A stretch of DNA of 64,000 nt from the NCBI RefSeq assembly GCF_001426085.1, contig NZ_LMRR01000008.1, positions 1 to 64,000 of the forward strand. Direction: 5' to 3'. The position numbers were made by a program, and so were the translations under genes. Positions 58,913 through 64,000 of the stretch are shown here, one piece after another. How positions within the stretch are numbered: position 1 is the stretch's first letter; each line of letters opens with the position of its first letter. The notes beneath the pieces were generated by a model. That model did not search any database and was not told where the DNA came from. It saw only the letters and a list, made by a program, of their open reading frames with translations. This DNA comes from Rhodococcus sp. Leaf278 (GTDB taxonomy: Bacteria; Actinomycetota; Actinomycetes; Mycobacteriales; Mycobacteriaceae).

Positions 58913-60115
58913 ATGGACCCCGTGCGTAACCCCTACGCTCCCGGCGCCGGCCAGCGCCCACCCGAGCTCGCAGGCCGAAAGAAGCAGCTCGACGCCTTCG
59001 ACGTCGTGCTCGAACGCATCACTCGCGGCCGACCGGAACGCAGTGTCGTGCTCACCGGGCTGCGGGGCGTCGGGAAGACGGTGCTGCTCAATCAGCTCCG
59101 TTCCGCAGCCATCGCGCGCGGATGGGGAACCGGGAAGATCGAGGCCAGACCCGACCAGGAATTGCGTCGACCGCTGTCCTCTGCCCTGCACATGGCGGTC
59201 CGCGGCATCGCCGCCTCGCATCGCGATCCCGAACGCGTCGACGAGTTCCTCGGAGTACTCAAGGCCTTCGCCCTGCGCTCCACGGCCGACAAGGGCATGC
59301 GCGAGCGATGGCAACCGGGCATCGACGTTCCGGCGAAGACGGGGCGCGCCGACTCCGGCGACATCGAGATCGACCTCGTGGAACTGCTGCTCGACGCCTC
59401 CGCGCTGGCCGGCGACGTGGGCGTGGGCATCGCCATCTTCATCGACGAGATGCAGGACCTCGGGCCCGCCGACATCTCCGCATTGTGCGCGGCCTGTCAC
59501 GAGCTCAGTCAGGACACCGCGCCGCTGATCATCGTCGGAGCCGGGTTGCCGCACCTACCTGCGGTGCTGTCGGCATCCAAGAGCTACTCCGAGCGCCTGT
59601 TCAGCTACCACCGGATCGGTCGGCTGGAGCGAGCCGCGGCCGACCTCGCGCTGATCGCACCGGCCGATCGGGAAGACGTCGAATTCACCCCCGATGCACT
59701 CGACGCGCTGTACGCAGCAGCTGACGGCTACCCGTATTTCGTTCAGGCCTACGGCAAGGCGACATGGGATCTTGCGGCCGACACCCCGATCACCGTCGAG
59801 GATGTGCGCGTCGCTGCCCCCACCGCGGAAGAGGAACTGGCCGTCGGATTCTTCGGTTCCCGCTACGAGCGCGCGACGCCCGCCGAGCGTGAATACATGC
59901 GAGCGATGGCCGAACTGTCGGTGGACGACGGCTCGGTGCCGACCTCGGCCGTGGCGACCGAACTGAAGCGCAAGCCCGCGTCACTGTCCCCGGCCCGCGA
60001 CGGTCTGATCAAGAAGGGCCTGATCTACTCGGCCGAGCGTGGCACCATCGCATTCACGGTGCCGCACTTCGGCCGTTACCTGCGCGCGCAGACCGACGAG
60101 CCCGCCGCGGTCTGA
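58913..60115 (+). CDS. AAA-type ATPase (Orc1/Cdc6-like or STAND-like ATP-binding protein)
   Basis: 400 residues from ATG 58913. A P-loop GLRGVGKT (49-56) and Walker B IFIDEMQDL (175-183), with sensor-like IIVGAGLPHLP, then a C-terminal winged helix (about 320-395, with SVPTSAVATELKRKPASLSPARDGLIKKGLI). The N-terminus NPYAPGAGQRPPELAGR is typical of this actinobacterial group. Cytosolic ATP-dependent switch of unknown role. No ribosome-binding site is visible and a TAACTT lies 7 bases before the ATG, so translation may be leaderless. Confidence 0.85.
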   Translation: MDPVRNPYAPGAGQRPPELAGRKKQLDAFDVVLERITRGRPERSVVLTGLRGVGKTVLLNQLRSAAIARGWGTGKIEARPDQELRRPLSSALHMAVRGIAASHRDPERVDEFLGVLKAFALRSTADKGMRERWQPGIDVPAKTGRADSGDIEIDLVELLLDASALAGDVGVGIAIFIDEMQDLGPADISALCAACHELSQDTAPLIIVGAGLPHLPAVLSASKSYSERLFSYHRIGRLERAAADLALIAPADREDVEFTPDALDALYAAADGYPYFVQAYGKATWDLAADTPITVEDVRVAAPTAEEELAVGFFGSRYERATPAEREYMRAMAELSVDDGSVPTSAVATELKRKPASLSPARDGLIKKGLIYSAERGTIAFTVPHFGRYLRAQTDEPAAV

Positions 60116-60116
60116 A

Positions 60117-61304
60117 CTATCGGTTCGCTTGGGCTCGCTCGCCGCACAGTTGCTCGAGCTTCCGCACTGCCTTGGGATCGGAGCGGTCGACGTTGACCAG
60201 GTCTGCGTCCCCGTCGTAGAAGTCGATCAGTCGTTGGTCCATCACCCGGCGCCACAGCGGCGGAACCAGCGAGCAGAAGATCATCACGGCGTACCCGGCC
60301 GGCAGCTGCGGAGACTCGTCGACGGTGCGCAGGGCCTGGTAGCGGCGAACCGGATTCGCGTGATGATCGCTGTGGCGTTGCAGGTGGTACAGAAAAAGAT
60401 TGCTCCACAGGTGATCGCTGTTCCAGCTGTCCCGGTGAGTCGGTTTGCCGTATCGCCCGCTCGGCCGCTTCCGACGCAGCAACCCGTAGTGCTCGAGGTA
60501 GTTTGCGGCCTCGTACAGAACGATGGCGATGGCGGCCTGCAGCACCAGATACGGCACGATCACGGTGCCGAAGACAGCGATCAGTACGCCGAACAGGGCG
60601 ACGCTCATGGCCGCGGCGTTGAACAGATTGTTTCGGTACGACCACCGCGACAGGCCTTGCCGGGCGAGGCGTCGGGATTCGAGTTCCCAGGCCGAGCGCA
60701 GACCGTGCACGACGGTGCGCGGCAGGAACTTCCAGAACGACTCGCCGAACTTCGCCGATGCCGGATCCTCCGGGGTGGCGACGCGAAGGTGGTGGCCGTG
60801 ATTGTGTTCGACGTAGAAGTGGCCGTACAGCGTCTGCGCCAACGTCACCTTGGAGAGCCATCGTTCGAGGCGTGCCCGCTTGTGGCCCAGTTCGTGCGCG
60901 GCGTTGATACCGACTCCGCCGACGATGCCGACGGTGATGGCCAGGCCGATCCGCTCGGGAACCCCCAGAGGGCCGTGCGCCCACAGGTAGCAGGCGGCAA
61001 CGAGCCCCGCGTACTGCAGCGGCAGGAACAGGTAGACGCACCAGCGGTAGTAAGGATCGTTCTCCAGCGCGGCGATGGCCTCGTCCGGGGGATTGCTGCG
61101 GTCGACACCGGCGAATCTGTCGACCAGCGGCAGTGCGATACCCATGATCATCAGACCGAGGGTCCAGAAGGCACCGGGACCGAGGAGGGTCACCAGACCC
61201 CAGGCCAGGAACGGACTCAGCGGAATAGTCAATCCCAGCGGCCACAGGTAGCGCTTGGGGTCGCGCCACCGGGGCGACGTGCTGGTGGCGGACTCGTTAC
61301 GCAT
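60117..61304 (-). CDS. alkB: Alkane 1-monooxygenase (AlkB)
   Basis: 395 residues, ATG 61304. Integral membrane non-heme di-iron hydroxylase with the histidine boxes HELGH (137-141), EHNHGHH (166-172), LQRHSDHHANP (309-318) and the NYLEHYG motif near 268, and about six membrane helices. It hydroxylates medium-chain n-alkanes at the terminal carbon with electrons from rubredoxin. No rubredoxin gene or AlkR-type regulator follows it in this window. Stop is one base from the convergent ATPase stop. Confidence 0.93.
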   Translation of the reverse strand: MRNESATSTSPRWRDPKRYLWPLGLTIPLSPFLAWGLVTLLGPGAFWTLGLMIMGIALPLVDRFAGVDRSNPPDEAIAALENDPYYRWCVYLFLPLQYAGLVAACYLWAHGPLGVPERIGLAITVGIVGGVGINAAHELGHKRARLERWLSKVTLAQTLYGHFYVEHNHGHHLRVATPEDPASAKFGESFWKFLPRTVVHGLRSAWELESRRLARQGLSRWSYRNNLFNAAAMSVALFGVLIAVFGTVIVPYLVLQAAIAIVLYEAANYLEHYGLLRRKRPSGRYGKPTHRDSWNSDHLWSNLFLYHLQRHSDHHANPVRRYQALRTVDESPQLPAGYAVMIFCSLVPPLWRRVMDQRLIDFYDGDADLVNVDRSDPKAVRKLEQLCGERAQANR

Positions 61305-61470
61305 TCTGGATTCTTGACTCCTTGTTTGTGGCCGAACCTCGGGGTCGAGGCAGGGGGTAGTGGCGACTCACAATGACATCGTCCGCTCCGTCAGGATAGT
61401 TACTCGAGCGAATCTTTGCTCGTTCGCCGATGGGCCATCGCACGACCCGTCACCCTTGTACGGTGACCGC

Positions 61471-62337
61471 ATGAAGCATGTCGATTCGTCGTTCGCCGGA
61501 GTCCACGGAACCCGAATCGTCTACGACGTCTGGACCCCCGAGACGGCAGCCGAGAACACTCCGACCGGCGTTGTCGTGCTGGCCCACGGCTTGGCCGAGC
61601 ACGCGGGCCGGTACCGACACGTCATCGAACGGCTCTGCTCCCTCGGCCTGGTGGTCTATGCGCCCGATCATCGCGGCCACGGGCGCTCCGGCGGCAAGCG
61701 GGTGGCGTTGGCGAAGTGGTCCGATTTCACCGACGACCTGCACACGCTGTTCGGCATCGCAGCCGACGAGTACCCGAACAAGCGCACCTTTCTGCTCGGT
61801 CACAGCATGGGCGGAGCTATCGCGCTGTCCTACGCCCTCGACCATCAGGCCGACCTCGATGGACTGATGCTGTCCGGCCCCGCAGTGGTCCCCAGCGTCG
61901 GGCAACCGAAAGCGCTGGTGGCGGTCGGCAAGATCCTCGGCCGCTTGGTGCCGGCCGCTCCCGTGTTGAAGCTCGACCCCAACCTGGTGTCGCGCGACAA
62001 GAAGGTCGTCGACGACTACGTGGCGGACCCGTTGGGCTACCACGGCAGCGTCTCGGCGGGCCTGGCCGCGGCGATGCTCGGCGTGGGCGACACGTTCCCG
62101 GCGCGCCTGCCGTCGCTGACGATTCCGGTGTTGCTTCAGCACGGAACGGCGGACGGATTGGCCGATGTCTCCGGCAGTGAACTCATCGCCGAGCTGGCCG
62201 GATCCCAGGACCTGACCCTGAAGAAGTACGACGGGCTCTTCCACGAAGTGTTCAACGAACCAGAGAAGGAGCGCGTCCTCGACGACCTCATCGCCTGGCT
62301 GCGTCCGCGTGTACAGACCAGCGCTGTAAGTTCCTGA
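61471..62337 (+). CDS. Monoacylglycerol lipase-like alpha/beta hydrolase
   Basis: 288 residues from ATG 61471. VVVLAHGLAEHAGRYRHV, then APDHRGHGRSGG, nucleophile elbow LLGHSMGGAIAL with Ser112, Asp in QHGTADGLADV and His in GLFHEVFNEP. All features of the monoacylglycerol lipase/lysophospholipase (Hydrolase_4) family, which release fatty acids from glycerides. Divergent from AlkB with a 166-base gap; followed by the patatin gene. Confidence 0.9.
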   Translation: MKHVDSSFAGVHGTRIVYDVWTPETAAENTPTGVVVLAHGLAEHAGRYRHVIERLCSLGLVVYAPDHRGHGRSGGKRVALAKWSDFTDDLHTLFGIAADEYPNKRTFLLGHSMGGAIALSYALDHQADLDGLMLSGPAVVPSVGQPKALVAVGKILGRLVPAAPVLKLDPNLVSRDKKVVDDYVADPLGYHGSVSAGLAAAMLGVGDTFPARLPSLTIPVLLQHGTADGLADVSGSELIAELAGSQDLTLKKYDGLFHEVFNEPEKERVLDDLIAWLRPRVQTSAVSS

Positions 62338-62366
62338 CGGATCTTTTCGATGAAGGGAGTAAGGCC

Positions 62367-63212
62367 ATGACCAGGCGAGCACTCGTATTGGGCGGCGGCG
62401 GAGTCGCAGGTATTGCGTGGCAGACGGGTGTCCTACTGGGATTGGCAGAATCCGGAGCCGACGTCACCGACGCCGAGATGCTGCTGGGCACCTCGGCAGG
62501 CTCCTCGGTGGCAGCCCAGATCTCGGGCGGTGCCACGTTGGCCGAGTTGTTCGAGCGTCAGGCAGACGAGTCGAAACAGGACGACGAGCCGCACGCCGAG
62601 GCGACCATCGACGAACTGGTCTCCATGCTGGCTCGGGCGGCCCAGAATTCGGACGGCAGTGCCATCGACACTCGACGCCGCATCGGCAGCGAGGCGCTGG
62701 TGGCGTCGACGATCACCGAGCGGGAGCGAAGGGCCATCATCGAACGACGGCTACCGTCGCACTCATGGCCGAGCCGCGATCTGCGGATCGTCACCGTCGA
62801 TGCAGTGTCCGGTCGGCATCGGGTTCTCGATCGGGGCTCGGGTGTTCAACTGGTCGACGCGGTGGCCGCGAGCTGCGCCATCCCGGGCATGTGGCCGCCG
62901 GTGACGATCGGTGATCACCGCTACGTCGACGGCGGCATTCGCGCTAGCGAAAATGCCGATCTCGCAGTCGGATTCGAGAAGGTGCTGGTGCTCAAGGTCG
63001 GTGCACTCGACCTCGAGGACGATCCCTTCGAGATCGAACGAGAGCGGTTGGTCAAGGGTGGATCGAAGGTGGAAGTGATTGCCCCCGACGCCGATTCGTC
63101 GGCGGCGATCGGCCCCGACGCCACCGATATCGCTGTTCGATCGGCTGCAGCCGTGGCCGGCCGAGCACAGGGCAATGCCATCGCAGCGCGTATCGCCGAG
63201 TTCTGGGTCTAG
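62367..63212 (+). CDS. Patatin-like phospholipase
   Basis: 281 residues. Oxyanion GGGGVAG (9-15), catalytic Ser43 in LLGTSAGSSVAAQ, and Asp in the YVDGGIRASENADLA motif give the Ser-Asp dyad of patatin. The C-terminal end is short. Cytosolic acyl hydrolase of lipids. Probably co-transcribed with the lipase 29 bases upstream. Confidence 0.88.
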   Translation: MTRRALVLGGGGVAGIAWQTGVLLGLAESGADVTDAEMLLGTSAGSSVAAQISGGATLAELFERQADESKQDDEPHAEATIDELVSMLARAAQNSDGSAIDTRRRIGSEALVASTITERERRAIIERRLPSHSWPSRDLRIVTVDAVSGRHRVLDRGSGVQLVDAVAASCAIPGMWPPVTIGDHRYVDGGIRASENADLAVGFEKVLVLKVGALDLEDDPFEIERERLVKGGSKVEVIAPDADSSAAIGPDATDIAVRSAAAVAGRAQGNAIAARIAEFWV

Positions 63213-63222
63213 GGCAGCTCCT

Positions 63223-64000
63223 CTAGCCGAACAGTGCAGCGCCGTTGCCCCAGCACACGGCGCGAACCCAGTCGTCTCCGAGATCGAGACGGCGTACTGC
63301 ATTCAGAGCGTCCAGATAGGGATACGGGATGTTGGGAAAGTCGCTGCCGAACAGAATGCGATTCTGCAGATCGAGCAGCCGAGGAAGCTCGTGTCTCGGA
63401 AATGGTGCCCCCGCCTCCGAGAAATCGGTGAATGCCATCGTGGTGTCCAGCCGAACGTTCTCGTAGCGGTCGGCCAGGTCGAGGAAGTCGACGTACTCGG
63501 GCATGCCCATGTGCGCGATGATCAACGGAAGCTCGGGGAACCGTTGCAGCAGTGAGGCGATCGGCTCCGGTCCGGTGTACGCGCCGGGTGCCGGGCCGGA
63601 ACCGCAGTGGATCACCACCGGGACCTGCGCGTCCGAGAGTGCGCCCCAGACACCGTTCAGCAGGGGATCGTTCGGTGAGTAGTTGCCGACCTGTATGTGC
63701 GACTTGAAGATTCGGGCACCGTTCGTCACTGCCTGCTCGACGTACTCGACCGCACCGTCCTCGGGGTAGAACGTTGCGGTCTGCAGGCAATCGGGGGTAC
63801 GCGCCGCGAAATCGGCACCCCAGGAGTTGAGCCACGCCGCCATCGCCGGCTTGTGCGGGTAGATCATCGAGGTGAACTTCTGCACCCCGAATCCGCGAAT
63901 GAGCTGGAGCCGCCGGTCTTCGGCGAAGCGATACGAAATGGGCCAGACGCTGCCCGTCAACGGCCCGGCGCTGTCGAAGTAGCTCCACACCTTGTCCATG
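63223..64000 (-). CDS. Amidohydrolase family protein, 5' end beyond window
   Basis: The reading frame runs from the window edge to a stop at 63223; an ATG at 63999 exists but the metal-binding N-terminus (HxH) of the amidohydrolase_2 family is absent, so the true start is probably outside. Visible parts: HCGSGPAPGAYTGPEP, LPLIIAHMGMPEY and LFGSDFPNIPYP, the latter holding the catalytic Asp. These enzymes hydrolyse or decarboxylate small cyclic acids. Convergent with the patatin gene. Confidence 0.82.
   Translation of the reverse strand, partial: MDKVWSYFDSAGPLTGSVWPISYRFAEDRRLQLIRGFGVQKFTSMIYPHKPAMAAWLNSWGADFAARTPDCLQTATFYPEDGAVEYVEQAVTNGARIFKSHIQVGNYSPNDPLLNGVWGALSDAQVPVVIHCGSGPAPGAYTGPEPIASLLQRFPELPLIIAHMGMPEYVDFLDLADRYENVRLDTTMAFTDFSEAGAPFPRHELPRLLDLQNRILFGSDFPNIPYPYLDALNAVRRLDLGDDWVRAVCWGNGAALFG

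Noticed and set aside
1..64000. CRISPR arrays, insertion sequences, integrase or tRNA genes
   Set aside because: No regularly spaced repeats, transposase motifs or cloverleaf-like sequences were seen by eye; a tool search would be decisive.

Overview
The window is high-GC DNA, densely packed with genes on both strands. Many operons are joined by 4-base ATGA/GTGA start-stop overlaps, starts are often GTG, and regulators are mostly MarR, TetR, IclR, HxlR and PucR type. A 13E12/DUF222 fragment, F420-type luciferase-like oxidoreductases, a DUF6131 micro-protein, an alkane hydroxylase and lactate 2-monooxygenase together point to a mycolic-acid actinobacterium, most likely Rhodococcus or a close relative. 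This is inferred from gene content, not from a marker gene. I saw no rRNA, tRNA, insertion sequence, prophage module or CRISPR array; it reads as ordinary chromosome with a catabolic bias.

Layout. 0-2.2 kb: a DUF222 fragment at the edge, then a MarR regulator divergent from an alpha/beta hydrolase. 2.2-11.5 kb: a purine catabolism locus on the minus strand (XDH FAD, 2Fe-2S and Mo subunits, 8-oxoguanine deaminase, AzgA-type permease, XdhC) with a divergent PucR regulator. 11.5-25.1 kb: small oxidoreductases, a GGDEF-EAL protein, a large membrane protein joining a kinase-like fold to a flippase-like domain, an MFS pump/ArsR/MGT glycosyltransferase group with paired operators, and three tandem AIM24 proteins. 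25.2-31.0 kb: a CitA/CitB-like two-component system divergent from a tripartite tricarboxylate transporter operon that ends in a universal stress protein.

31-41 kb: an F420-type oxidoreductase, a VOC protein, an HtrA-like protease, a secreted metallophosphoesterase and a DUF72 protein. Then comes an IclR-controlled operon of an ICL/PEP-mutase-family lyase, an aconitase-like two-subunit hydratase and an MHS transporter, presumably for uptake and cleavage of a methylated or branched di/tricarboxylate. 41-50 kb: TetR/DHA2 efflux, a small alarmone synthetase next to a Cys-rich mini-protein, an orphan SNF2-like helicase, and a GATase/lactate monooxygenase/amylase run. 50.6-54.5 kb: a TPP riboswitch ahead of an SDR and an NtaA/SnaA-type flavin monooxygenase, then a TetR/quinone oxidoreductase pair.

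54.5-64 kb: lipid and hydrocarbon-flavoured genes (epoxide-hydrolase-like protein, ferredoxin-type reductase, PF10118 protein, AlkB, monoacylglycerol-lipase-like hydrolase, patatin, amidohydrolase). Within it lies a free-standing LeuA regulatory domain preceded by what looks like a leaderless 13-residue leader peptide rich in Ile/Leu/Val, with mutually exclusive hairpins. The three most interesting items are this apparent branched-chain amino acid attenuator, the thiamine-controlled SDR/monooxygenase operon, and the lyase/hydratase operon with altered substrate loops.
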